The position numbers and the translations under genes are program-made. Below the pieces are notes generated by a model. That model was given only the letters and a program-made list of their open reading frames with translations. It searched no databases and was not told the DNA's origin. Of a stretch of 64,000 nucleotides of DNA, positions 1 through 7,974 are shown one piece after another. The stretch spans positions 3,162,001 through 3,226,000 of the forward strand of contig NZ_CP095045.1 in the NCBI RefSeq assembly GCF_022919155.1. Reading direction: 5' to 3'. How positions within the stretch are numbered: position 1 is the first letter of the stretch; each line of letters begins with the position of its first letter. This DNA comes from Leucobacter allii. GTDB lineage: Bacteria > Actinomycetota > Actinomycetes > Actinomycetales > Microbacteriaceae.

Positions 1-1071
1 GGCGAGCACCGCCCCGACGTTGCCGGCCTCGTAGCCGGCGACGATCGCCCGGTGGTCCTCCAGCAGTTCCGCCGTGGCGCGGGTCGTGGCGGTGATCGCC
101 CGCCGCTCTACCGCGCGCAGCTGCAGGCCGCGGTACGTCTCGTCGAGAATGACGCTCCCGGCGAGGCCGACCAGGTACTCGTGGAACTCCGCGTTCGAGA
201 CCACCCAGGCCTCGGGGTCGGTGAAGCGATCGCCGTCGACGTGCTCGAGGGTCGCCTCCATCAGCCGGCGGAGCTCGGCGAGCCGCTCGACAGAGACCCG
301 CCCCACCGTCTGCGCGGCGACACCGAGCTCGATCGAGAGCTTGGCGGAGTAGTAGTCGTAGAGCACGCGGTCCGGCACCGGCTCCACTTCGAAGACCGTG
401 CCACTGCGCTTCACGAGCCCCTCGCCGGCGAGCGCGATCAGCGCGCTGAAGGTGCGGCCGACCTCGAGATCGAGGGCGGCGGCCATGCCCTCCGCATCCA
501 GCGGTACCGCGACGTCGTCGACCCTGGCCACCACATAGTCGCGCACCGCGCGCAGCGCCACAGCATCGGCATTCATCTCCATCCGCCCGAACGACCCGCG
601 GAAGTACGCCAGCGGGTTGCCGGGGGTCGAGCTCACGCGGCGCACCCGGGCGAGGAAGACGAAGTGGGTCCCGCCGCGCACGGCCTCCTGCACCTCGCAT
701 TCGAAGTGCGCGATCGACCCGGAGATCAGCGGCACGTCGCCCTCGCCGCGTTCGAATGCCACGGAGGAGAACTTGTCGTCCCCTCGCGAGGCGAATTGGT
801 ACGCGAGCGGCGCAGAATCCTCGGCGAGCACGTTCACTGCGAAGACGCCGGTGCGCTTCACCGCCTGCCCCGTCGTCGAACTGACATTCAGACAGACGAG
901 GAGCATGGGCGGCTCATCCGAGAGAGAACTGACGGCGCTCACAGCGGCCCCGAAGTCAGTGCCGTTCTCATGGGTGGTGATCACGGTCACGCCGCTGGCG
1001 AACCGCCCCATCACATCCCGGAATTCGCCCTTCGACGGGGCATCCTGCTCGATGATCTCTGCTGCTGACAT
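1..1071 (-). CDS. Flavin reductase fused to GntR-like winged helix and FCD sensor domain (partial at left edge)
   Basis: Reading the minus strand from ATG at 1071 (AAGGAG upstream) gives at least 357 codons running off the window. Residues about 10-165 are a RutF/HpaC/DIM6-type FMN reductase domain (FRDVMGRFASGVTVITT near the start; DEPPMLLVCLN; GTHFVFLARV), which would supply reduced flavin to a monooxygenase. Residues about 170-235 read like the winged helix of a GntR protein, ending in a GEGLVKR wing. From about 240 the chain is helical with FCD features (YYSAKLSIELGVA, NAEFHEYLVGLAGS, EDHRAIVAGYEAGN). I infer a reductase carrying an effector-binding domain, comparable in logic to the HPA-hydroxylase C1 reductase, which has a MarR-like C-terminal domain. 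Likely partners are the oxygenases at 21438 and 23765. The C-terminus is missing from the window. Confidence 0.85.
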   Translation of the reverse strand, partial: MSAAEIIEQDAPSKGEFRDVMGRFASGVTVITTHENGTDFGAAVSAVSSLSDEPPMLLVCLNVSSTTGQAVKRTGVFAVNVLAEDSAPLAYQFASRGDDKFSSVAFERGEGDVPLISGSIAHFECEVQEAVRGGTHFVFLARVRRVSSTPGNPLAYFRGSFGRMEMNADAVALRAVRDYVVARVDDVAVPLDAEGMAAALDLEVGRTFSALIALAGEGLVKRSGTVFEVEPVPDRVLYDYYSAKLSIELGVAAQTVGRVSVERLAELRRLMEATLEHVDGDRFTDPEAWVVSNAEFHEYLVGLAGSVILDETYRGLQLRAVERRAITATTRATAELLEDHRAIVAGYEAGNVGAVLA

Positions 1072-1135
1072 GCTTCGCTCCTTCGCGATACATCACTTCC
1101 AACTCACGACATCATCAGCCTAGCAAAGTAGTTAC

Positions 1136-1149
1136 AGTTATTAAAACTA
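1136..1149. promoter_or_regulatory. Candidate MarR-type operator, copy 1
   Basis: AGTTATTAAAACTA lies in the AT-rich divergent region between the flavin reductase fusion and the cupin gene. It is a dyad (AGTT-N5-AACT) and matches 12 of 14 bases of the site at 25068-25081 (read on the other strand) and 11 of 14 of the site at 21375-21388. A possible minus-strand promoter (TTAATA, 17 bases, TACTTT) overlaps it. The regulator is inferred to be the MarR protein at 20844-21323. Confidence 0.5.
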
Positions 1150-1218
1150 TTAATTCCTTGACGGGCCTGCTAGCGTATCGTCCGACAATCCACCTCCCTC
1201 AGGAAAGGAGCCAGGCAT

Positions 1219-1620
1219 ATGCGCGTCCTCGCAGGCCGAGCCGGCACCCCTTCGACCCGCTCCGAGCACACCTTCACCGGCGAAGTGTGGGCGGATGCCG
1301 TCATGACCGACCGCCCGGGCGTGAAGATCAATTCGGTGATCTTCACGCCGTGCGCCCGCACCTACTGGCACTTCCATGAGCACGGGCAGATCCTGCAGGT
1401 GTTCCGCGGTCGCGGTTACGTGACCGGCGAGGACGGCACGACGCGGGAGATCACGCAGGGAGACACCGTCTGGATCGAGGCCGGCGAGCACCACTGGCAC
1501 GGCGGCGGCGAGGACTCGCTGATGGGCCACACCGCCATCTCGCTCGGCGAGACCACCTGGCTCGACGAGGTCACCGAAGACGAGTACGCCCGCGCCGCCG
1601 CCGCGGTCCGGCACGGATAG
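1219..1620 (+). CDS. Small cupin-domain protein
   Basis: A 133-residue single cupin. Motif 1 is seen in YWHFHEHGQILQVFRGRG (His, His and Glu-like positions) and motif 2 in GDTVWIEAGEHHWHGG. Small one-cupin proteins of this kind bind a divalent metal and act as dioxygenase-, isomerase- or decarboxylase-like enzymes, or as accessory proteins in aromatic catabolism. GGAAAGGAG sits 9 bases before the ATG. The gene ends 14 bases before the VAO-like oxidase and is surely co-transcribed with it. It diverges from the flavin reductase fusion. Family assignment is firm; the reaction is unknown. Confidence 0.9.
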   Translation: MRVLAGRAGTPSTRSEHTFTGEVWADAVMTDRPGVKINSVIFTPCARTYWHFHEHGQILQVFRGRGYVTGEDGTTREITQGDTVWIEAGEHHWHGGGEDSLMGHTAISLGETTWLDEVTEDEYARAAAAVRHG

Positions 1621-1634
1621 AGGGCGGGATCCCC

Positions 1635-3194
1635 ATGGCGCAGCACGCCCCGTTCCAGCTCCCCGACGCCGCCCGAGACGAGCTCATCGCCGTCGTCGGC
1701 CGCGATCACATACTCCTCACCGAGGAGGAGCGCGATCAGTACCGCGACCCCTACTGGCACGCCGAAGATCGCAGCTACGACTCCTGCGGCGCGGTCTTCC
1801 CCGCCGACCGCGAGGCGTTGCAGGAGATCGTCCGCATCGCGCACCGTCATGAGATCCCCATCTGGGTCTCCTCGCAGGGGCGCAACAACGGCTATGGCGG
1901 TCCCTCGCCCCGGGTCGCGGGCTCGCTGCTGATCAGCCTCCGCCGGATGGACAAGATCATTCACATCGATACGGAGCTCGCCTACGCCGTCGTCGAACCG
2001 GGGGTGCGCTGGATCGACCTCCACGCCGCCCTGCACGAGCGCGGCGACGAGTTGATGCTCTCCGTCCCCGACGTCGGCTGGGGGTCCATCATCGGTAACT
2101 CGATGGACAACGGCATGACCTATCTGCCGCTCGGCACCGATTTCCAGGCCCCGACCGGCATGGAGGTGGTGCTCGCCGACGGCTCGCTGCTGCGCACCGG
2201 TATGGGGGCGATCCCGGACTCCCCCTCCTGGCACGTCTACAAGCGCGGGCTCGGGCCCACGCTCGACCCGCTGTTCACGCAGTCGAACTTCGGTATCGTC
2301 TCGCGCATGGGCGTCTGGCTCATGCGCCGCCCGAAGGCGTACATGCCGCTGTACCTCTCGGTCCCGGCGGAGCATCAGCTCGGTCAGGCGATCGACATCA
2401 TCCGCGAGCTGCGCCTGGACGGCGTCATCCGCGGCGTGCCGAACCTGCAGAACCTCATCACGATGGGCACGCAGTTCCCCGAGCACCTCGGTATGTTCCC
2501 CGGCGCCGACGCCACCTGGCCGGAGGAACGCCTGGACGGCCTCGCCGCCGCGACCGGCATCGGCCGCTGGGGCGTGCGTACCGCACTGTGGGGCGACGTC
2601 CCGGTCGTGGCGCACCACCTGCGCCGGATCCAGGAGGCCTGGGGCGCGCTCGAGGGCTCCCGCGTCGACGTGCTCGGCCGCTTCACGCCAGAGAACTGGG
2701 ACGAGATCGGCACGTTCATGCAGAAGATCTCGGCCGGCATCCCCGGGATGGAGATGATGGAGCAGATGCCCGACTGGGTGGGGCACGTCGGGTTCTCCCC
2801 GATCGTGCCGCTGCAGGGGCGCGAGGTCGTCGCGGTGGTCGAACGGATCAAGCAGCGCGTGATCGAGCGCACCGGGGCGAACTTCGTCTGTGCGATCTTC
2901 CCGACGAACGACCGCAGCGCCATGATCGTGAGTTCCCTCAGCTTCGACCGGCGCGATCCGCAGCACGTGCGCGACACCTTCGACACCGTGCGCCTGCTCA
3001 TCGACGAGATCGCGGAGCTCGGCTACGGGGAGTACCGCGCCCACATCGACGTGATGGACCGGGCCGCCGCGCAGTACTCGTTCGGCGACCACGCCTACCG
3101 CCGCTTCGTCGAAGCGATCAAAGACGCGGTCGACCCGCGCGGCATCATCATGCCGGGCCGGCACGGGATCTGGCCGGCGCGCTACCGCGACTGA
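1635..3194 (+). CDS. Vanillyl-alcohol-oxidase-like FAD oxidoreductase, copy 1
   Basis: 519 residues, the full length of VAO/eugenol oxidase/4-cresol dehydrogenase flavoproteins, which oxidise para-substituted phenols through a quinone methide. The PCMH-type FAD domain is clear: SSQGRNNGYGGPSPR, AYAVVEPGVRW, SVPDVGWGSIIGNS, GMEVVLADGSLLRTGMGA, FTQSNFGIVSRMGVWLM. The C-terminal half has the GYGEYRAH segment, whose Tyr-Arg pair corresponds to catalytic Tyr503-Arg504 of Penicillium VAO, and ends KDAVDPRGIIMPGRHGIWP. Where VAO carries the His that binds FAD covalently, this protein reads DRSAMIVSS, so FAD is probably held differently. It follows the cupin gene by 14 bases. A close paralogue is at 7975-9552. 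The substrate is probably a substituted phenol or alkoxyaromatic. Confidence 0.92.
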   Translation: MAQHAPFQLPDAARDELIAVVGRDHILLTEEERDQYRDPYWHAEDRSYDSCGAVFPADREALQEIVRIAHRHEIPIWVSSQGRNNGYGGPSPRVAGSLLISLRRMDKIIHIDTELAYAVVEPGVRWIDLHAALHERGDELMLSVPDVGWGSIIGNSMDNGMTYLPLGTDFQAPTGMEVVLADGSLLRTGMGAIPDSPSWHVYKRGLGPTLDPLFTQSNFGIVSRMGVWLMRRPKAYMPLYLSVPAEHQLGQAIDIIRELRLDGVIRGVPNLQNLITMGTQFPEHLGMFPGADATWPEERLDGLAAATGIGRWGVRTALWGDVPVVAHHLRRIQEAWGALEGSRVDVLGRFTPENWDEIGTFMQKISAGIPGMEMMEQMPDWVGHVGFSPIVPLQGREVVAVVERIKQRVIERTGANFVCAIFPTNDRSAMIVSSLSFDRRDPQHVRDTFDTVRLLIDEIAELGYGEYRAHIDVMDRAAAQYSFGDHAYRRFVEAIKDAVDPRGIIMPGRHGIWPARYRD

Positions 3195-3206
3195 GGCTCC
3201 CTGACG

Positions 3207-3249
3207 GACGAGGCCCGGTCGCCGCGAACCGCGGTGACCGGGCCTCGTC
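3207..3249. terminator. Bidirectional hairpin terminator
   Basis: A perfect 14-bp stem (GACGAGGCCCGGTC at 3207-3220 with GACCGGGCCTCGTC at 3236-3249) lies between the convergent ends of the VAO-like gene and the lipoprotein metallo-hydrolase gene. There is no T-run, which is common in high-GC actinobacteria. Confidence 0.75.
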
Positions 3250-3263
3250 GTCCCGTCGGATAC

Positions 3264-4478
3264 TCAGGACCCGATCGCGAACTCCGCGAGATCGGTGCCG
3301 ACGGTCACCTCCCCGTCGAAGTGGTCGCGCACCTCGAGCCACTTCTCCTCGGGATGCGTCGCGGGCGCCATGTGGTTGAGCACGACGTGCTTCGCCCCGG
3401 CCTCGGTGGCGATCCGCCCCACCTCCTCGATCGAGGTGTGCGAGTTCAGCAGGTGCGCGACCGTCGCCGCCGCGGCGTCGGTGCGCGGCTCCGGGTAGAT
3501 CGATTCGACCCACTCGCGGTCGATCACCTCGTGCACGAGGATGTCGGTCCCCTGCGCGAGGCGGGCGAGATTCGCCGAAGGTCCGGTATCGCCCGAGAAG
3601 GTGACCGAGCCGTCGGCCGTGTCGAAGCGGAAGCCGAAGGACGGGAAGACGGGCGCGTGATTCACGAGCGTGGCGGTGACCTTCACCAGTTCGTCCTCGT
3701 AGACGTCGAACGGGTCGATGTCGGGCATCAGCTCCGCATCGATCGGCGAGGCGACGCCGGAGGGAAGCGCGATGTCGTGGCCCTGCAGCACGGCGAGCGG
3801 ATCGACGCCGCCGCTGCTGCGGATGCGCTCGTTGAGGTCGGCGGCGAAGGCCCGGTTGATCAGGGCGAGCATGTCGACGGTGCCGGCGGTCGGGTTGTCG
3901 GGGGCGATCACCGCGGGATCCGCCGCGCCGGCCAGCGGGGAGAGCCCGCCGCGGTTCCCCGGCCCGTACACCTGCACGGGCGACGCCGGGTCCTTCAGCC
4001 CGTTCCACATCCCGGTGATCTGCAGCGCGGGCAGCTCGGCGATGTGGTCGGAGTGCATATGGGTGATGAAGATCCCGCGCAACGCCGCGAGGGAGGCGTT
4101 CGTGGCCGAGTCCTCCGCGGAGGCGAGACCGGCCTTCACGATCTGGCTCGGGGCGCCGTGCCCCAGGTCGACGAGGTAGACCGCGCCGTCGACCACGACG
4201 GCGGAGCAGATCCCCGCACGGTCGGCGACGATCCCCGGGCCGCCCGTCGTGCCGAGGAGCACGAGCTTGGAGCGGGTGCCGACAGGCACGGGCGCGGCGG
4301 CGGCGCTCACGGGAGCGGCGGCCGGCGCGCAGCCGGCGAGCGCGACGGCCGCGCCGCCGGCCAGCACCCCCAGACCGGCGGTCTGCAGCATTCTCCGGCG
4401 CGAGACCCCGGGCTTCGCGGCGGCGGTTCCCATGGTGGCGTCGGCTGCGGTAGCAGCGTGGTGAGCGATGGTGCACAT
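3264..4478 (-). CDS. Exported metallo-beta-lactamase-fold hydrolase (TAT lipoprotein)
   Basis: 404 residues. The N-terminus has a twin-arginine motif (SRRRMLQ at about 26-32), a hydrophobic stretch and a lipobox ending ALAGC, so the protein should be exported folded and anchored outside the cytoplasmic membrane. The mature part has the HMHSDH metal motif and later Asp/His ligands (FSGDTGPS, LVHEVID, VVLNHMAP), as in RNase Z/arylsulfatase-like hydrolases. AAGGAG precedes the ATG at 4478; an internal ATG at 4433 would also keep the signal but lacks a ribosome site. It follows the alcohol dehydrogenase gene by 131 bases on the same strand and may be the last gene of the long operon. An extracytoplasmic ester, lactone or sulfate hydrolase acting before uptake is plausible. 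Confidence 0.88.
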   Translation of the reverse strand: MCTIAHHAATAADATMGTAAAKPGVSRRRMLQTAGLGVLAGGAAVALAGCAPAAAPVSAAAAPVPVGTRSKLVLLGTTGGPGIVADRAGICSAVVVDGAVYLVDLGHGAPSQIVKAGLASAEDSATNASLAALRGIFITHMHSDHIAELPALQITGMWNGLKDPASPVQVYGPGNRGGLSPLAGAADPAVIAPDNPTAGTVDMLALINRAFAADLNERIRSSGGVDPLAVLQGHDIALPSGVASPIDAELMPDIDPFDVYEDELVKVTATLVNHAPVFPSFGFRFDTADGSVTFSGDTGPSANLARLAQGTDILVHEVIDREWVESIYPEPRTDAAAATVAHLLNSHTSIEEVGRIATEAGAKHVVLNHMAPATHPEEKWLEVRDHFDGEVTVGTDLAEFAIGS

Positions 4479-4609
4479 TCGGTGGCATCTCCTTCGACGG
4501 CAGGCGGATAACCCGCGCGACGGAGGGTCCGCCGGGCGGAGCGGTACAGCGAGGACTCAGCGGTTCGGCAGTTCAGCGCTTCGACGGTCTCGGGTCGGGG
4601 ATCCGACGT

Positions 4610-5713
4610 TCAGAACACGACGATGCCGCAGACGTCGTCGAGCGATCCGGAGCGGTCGCGCGCGCGGTCGAGCTCGTCGAGCGCGTAGCTCCGGGTGTAG
4701 ATGGGCGCGGGATCGAGCACGCCGCGTTCCAGCAGCCCGGCGTAGCGCTGCAGATCGGTGCGCATGCGCACGTGTCCGTTCTGCGTGCTCAGGATCCGCC
4801 GGCTCTGCAGCGCGGTCTCCACCTGCGGCAGCGCGACATCCGCCCCGCCGATCTCGAAGCCGCTGAGCACGGTCCGGCCGCCACGCCGCGTCAGCCGCAC
4901 GGCGAGCCGCTGCGATGCGGTAGGCCCGGCGGCCTCCAGCGCGATATCGACGCCGCGCCCGCCCGCGGCCTCCTGCACGCGCGCCACGGTCGCCTCGACG
5001 TCGACGCCGTCGAGCACGAGGTCGGCCCCGAGCCGCTCGGCGATGGCGCGCCGCCCGGCGTGCGGCTCGATGACCACAATACTGCCGGCGCCGAACGACC
5101 GCGCGGCCTGGAGCATCCAGAGCCCCAGGTGCCCGGCCCCGACGATCGCGACGCTCTCGCCGGGGCGCAGCGCGGCGATGTTGACGACCGACCCGACGCC
5201 GGTGCTGATCCCGCAGCCGAGCATCGACAGCACGTCCGAGGGCAGGTCGGAGTCGATGGGGAATACTTGGTTCGCCGAGATCGACATGAGTTCCGCATAG
5301 CCCCCGACGCAGCCGGCACACGAGATCAGCGCACCGTCGGCGCCGTGCGCCACATCCGGGTAGATGCCGCCGAGGTCGAAGAGCTCGCCGCACTGCCACG
5401 GCTCGCCGATCGAGCAGTAGTAGCACCGCCCGCACTCCGGCGTCCCCGGCACCACCACGCGCCGACCGATGAGCGTCGCGGGGGCGCCGGGGCCGACCTC
5501 GACGACCTCGCCGATGGAGGCGTGCCCGAGGATCGTCGGCGGGATCTTGTAGAGCTGCCCCTTCCAGTTCTTCACATCGGTGGAACAGAACGGGCTCGCG
5601 TGCGTCCGCACGATGACCCTGCCCGCGGCGGGAGCCAGCAGCTCCACCTCCTCGATGGAGAACGGCCGTCCGACCTCCCGCAGCACCCCGGCCCGGGCGA
5701 TGCGGCCGCTCAC
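4610..5713 (-). CDS. Zinc-dependent alcohol dehydrogenase, MDR family, copy 1
   Basis: 367 residues, typical medium-chain dehydrogenase length. Catalytic zinc ligands are suggested by FCSTD near residue 43 and GHASIGEV; structural zinc by CGRCYYCSIGEPWQC; the NAD-binding Rossmann motif is GAGHLGLW. The start is GTG at 5713 in a GTGA overlap with the stop of the upstream SDR, so translation is coupled. The protein at 19760-20863 is a clear paralogue of the same length (shared GCGISTxxG, GHLGLW and QNG segments). It probably oxidises an alcohol or diol intermediate of the island's pathway. Confidence 0.9.
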   Translation of the reverse strand: MSGRIARAGVLREVGRPFSIEEVELLAPAAGRVIVRTHASPFCSTDVKNWKGQLYKIPPTILGHASIGEVVEVGPGAPATLIGRRVVVPGTPECGRCYYCSIGEPWQCGELFDLGGIYPDVAHGADGALISCAGCVGGYAELMSISANQVFPIDSDLPSDVLSMLGCGISTGVGSVVNIAALRPGESVAIVGAGHLGLWMLQAARSFGAGSIVVIEPHAGRRAIAERLGADLVLDGVDVEATVARVQEAAGGRGVDIALEAAGPTASQRLAVRLTRRGGRTVLSGFEIGGADVALPQVETALQSRRILSTQNGHVRMRTDLQRYAGLLERGVLDPAPIYTRSYALDELDRARDRSGSLDDVCGIVVF

Positions 5714-6543
5714 GGCGCGGCCTCCGCCTCGGGCGCGAGCTCCGCGATCCCGTCAGCGAACGCCCGCTCGATCTGCGCGAAGCGCGTCTCGACGATCGGC
5801 CACCAGTCCGGATGGGTCAGTGCGTACAGCCGGTTCTCCCGGATCGCATTGACCGTGATCCGGCCCGCTTCCAGCGGGTCGATCCAGCGCATGTCCGCGG
5901 CCTGCGCGCCCGAGATATCGACATCGGCGAGCCCGCCGGAGCGGCCCGCCGGCTGATTGCGCAGGCTCGACTTGATGTTCGTGCGCACCGTACCGGGGGC
6001 GAGGAGCGTCGCGCGCACCGCGGGGTGGTCCTCGGCGAGCTCCAGCGCGAGCGTTTCCGTGAGCGCGGCGACGCCGTACTTCGTCACGTTGTACGCGCCG
6101 CCGCTCGCCATCGACGCGAAGGACGCCATCGACCCGGTGTTCACCAGGTGCCCGCCGTCAGGGTTCGCGATGAGCAGCGGCAGGAAGCTCCGCACGCCGT
6201 GGATGACGCCCTTGAGGTTCACGTTCAGCATGAAGTCCCAATCGGAGAGGGTGAGATCCTCGATGCGGGCGAGCGGCCCGACTCCGGCGTTGTTCACCAC
6301 GATGCCGACGGGACCGAACTCGGCGACGACCTCGTCGGCCAGCCGCTGCACACTGTCGGGGTCGGCGACGTCGACGCGCTTCCCCGTCACGCGGAGCTCG
6401 GCGGACGCCCGCGCGAGCGCGGCCTCCTCGATATCGGCGATCACCACGGCCGCGCCGGCCTCCCGCAGCGCCTCGGCGATGCCGAGCCCGATACCCGAGG
6501 CGCCCCCGGTGACGACCGCGACCCTCCCGTTGATCTCCGTCAT
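5710..6543 (-). CDS. SDR family NAD(P)-dependent oxidoreductase
   Basis: 277-residue classical short-chain dehydrogenase. It has the TGGASGIG cofactor motif, NNAGVG, a catalytic Ser-Tyr-Lys set (NTGSMAS, then YNVTK) and the PG segment after it. It overlaps its neighbours by 4 bases on both sides (ATGA upstream, GTGA downstream), placing it inside the operon between the FAD oxidase and the alcohol dehydrogenase. Oxidation or reduction of a hydroxyl/keto intermediate is likely; the substrate is not evident. Confidence 0.92.
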   Translation of the reverse strand: MTEINGRVAVVTGGASGIGLGIAEALREAGAAVVIADIEEAALARASAELRVTGKRVDVADPDSVQRLADEVVAEFGPVGIVVNNAGVGPLARIEDLTLSDWDFMLNVNLKGVIHGVRSFLPLLIANPDGGHLVNTGSMASFASMASGGAYNVTKYGVAALTETLALELAEDHPAVRATLLAPGTVRTNIKSSLRNQPAGRSGGLADVDISGAQAADMRWIDPLEAGRITVNAIRENRLYALTHPDWWPIVETRFAQIERAFADGIAELAPEAEAAP

Positions 6544-7937
6544 CGCGATCCCTCCTGGTTGCCGTAGGCGAAGCGCGCCTCCGGATCGTAGCGCCGGCGC
6601 ACCTCGGCGAGGCGCGCCGCTGTCTCGGGCGACCACAGCCGCCGCCACGTTTGCGCGGTCGGGTGGCCTGCCCAGTTGTAGTTGACCTCGGCGTGCGCGT
6701 AGTCGGCGACATCGTCGAAGAGTGCGGTGCCCACGCGGCGCAGCGCCTCGTCGGTGACGCCGGGGACATCGACGCCGATCACCAGCAGCGAGAAGGCCGC
6801 GCCGCGCCCGCCGATGGCGTTCGGGCCGGCGGGCTCGCGCTGCGTCGCCCCGCCGAACAGCCGGGTCTCCACATTCGAGAACGGGGCATCGGTGCCGGCG
6901 CCCGCATGCGCGAGCAGGGTCTCGATGTAGGCCTCGTCGACCTCGTCGAGGAACTCCCCGCGCTCCCAGATCGGCAACGGCCCGAAGGGCTCCGCGTGGA
7001 TCTCGCCGACCCGGTCGCAGGCGAGCACGTCGACGCCGTCGACGAGCGCCTCGGCAACGGCGCGCATCGGCGCGACGAGCTCGGCGCCGCGCGCGACGAG
7101 CTCCTCCCGGGAGAGCTCGAGCCCGGCGTAGGCGTAGCGCAGGTGGGCCAGCGTCCGACCGCCCAGCGGCGCGGGCACGTCCTCCGGGAGCCGCAGGATG
7201 CCGATGGACGTGTTCGCGGACTCCGGCAGCGACTTCGCCCACGGCAGCCAGGCGCGCAGCACGGCCTCGAGGTGCTCCTCGGCGAAGAAGATCCCCCCGC
7301 CGTAGACCTCCCGCAGCGGCAGCGCTTCCAGCGTCATCTCGGTGACGATTCCGAGTCCGACCTTGCCGCCCTTGAGTGCCCAGAAGAGATCGGGGTGCTC
7401 CTCCGCGGAGACCGTCAGCAGCTCGCCGAGCCCGTCGACGACCCGGTAGGAGACGGCGCGATCCGCCGCCCAGCCGAAGGTGCGGCTGAGCGGCCCGATG
7501 CCGCCGCCGAGGGTCAGCCCGACGGCGCCGACGCTCGGCGAGGAGCCGGTCACGGCGCCGAGACCGTGCGGTGCGAGTCTCGGGAGGATGTCCATCCACC
7601 GGGCGCCGGCGCCGATGGTGAAGCGCCGGGCCCCGGGATCCACGTCGATCGCATCGAGCCGGTGCGTGCGGATGAGCACGCCCTCCGGCACCGAGCAGTA
7701 GGAGCCGTGACCGGTCGCCATCACGCTCACCTGCAGCCCCGCCGCACGGGCGTAGCGCACCGCGAGCTGCACGTCGCGCTCATCGGCGGCGCCGACGACG
7801 AGATCGGGGGACAGCGGGGAGAGCGTGTTGAAGCCCGCGAGCTCCTCAGCGTAGCCGTCCTCCCCGCGCAGATGCGCGGGGCCGGTCAGGGCGTCCCGCA
7901 GCGCGGCGAGCGCGTCCGGGGTCGATTCAGTACTCAT
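6540..7937 (-). CDS. FAD-binding oxidoreductase, berberine-bridge-enzyme type
   Basis: 465 residues with an N-terminal PCMH FAD domain (SVMATGHGSYCSVPEGVLIRT, GARWMDILPRL, GLTLGGGIGPLSRTFG, ADRAVSYRVVDG) and the C-terminal BBE signature (NYNWAGHPT, then RRRYDPEARFAYGNQ). The His in ATGHGS is the usual site of 8-alpha-histidyl FAD attachment. Such oxidases act on alcohols, sugars and phenolic ring closures. Start at 7937 with a GAGGAG-like site about 13 bases upstream; it follows the VAO-like gene by 37 bases and overlaps the SDR by 4. Confidence 0.9.
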   Translation of the reverse strand: MSTESTPDALAALRDALTGPAHLRGEDGYAEELAGFNTLSPLSPDLVVGAADERDVQLAVRYARAAGLQVSVMATGHGSYCSVPEGVLIRTHRLDAIDVDPGARRFTIGAGARWMDILPRLAPHGLGAVTGSSPSVGAVGLTLGGGIGPLSRTFGWAADRAVSYRVVDGLGELLTVSAEEHPDLFWALKGGKVGLGIVTEMTLEALPLREVYGGGIFFAEEHLEAVLRAWLPWAKSLPESANTSIGILRLPEDVPAPLGGRTLAHLRYAYAGLELSREELVARGAELVAPMRAVAEALVDGVDVLACDRVGEIHAEPFGPLPIWERGEFLDEVDEAYIETLLAHAGAGTDAPFSNVETRLFGGATQREPAGPNAIGGRGAAFSLLVIGVDVPGVTDEALRRVGTALFDDVADYAHAEVNYNWAGHPTAQTWRRLWSPETAARLAEVRRRYDPEARFAYGNQEGSR

Positions 7938-7974
7938 GTTCCAGTCCACTCCTCGTTGAGCTCCTCCGCGGCGG

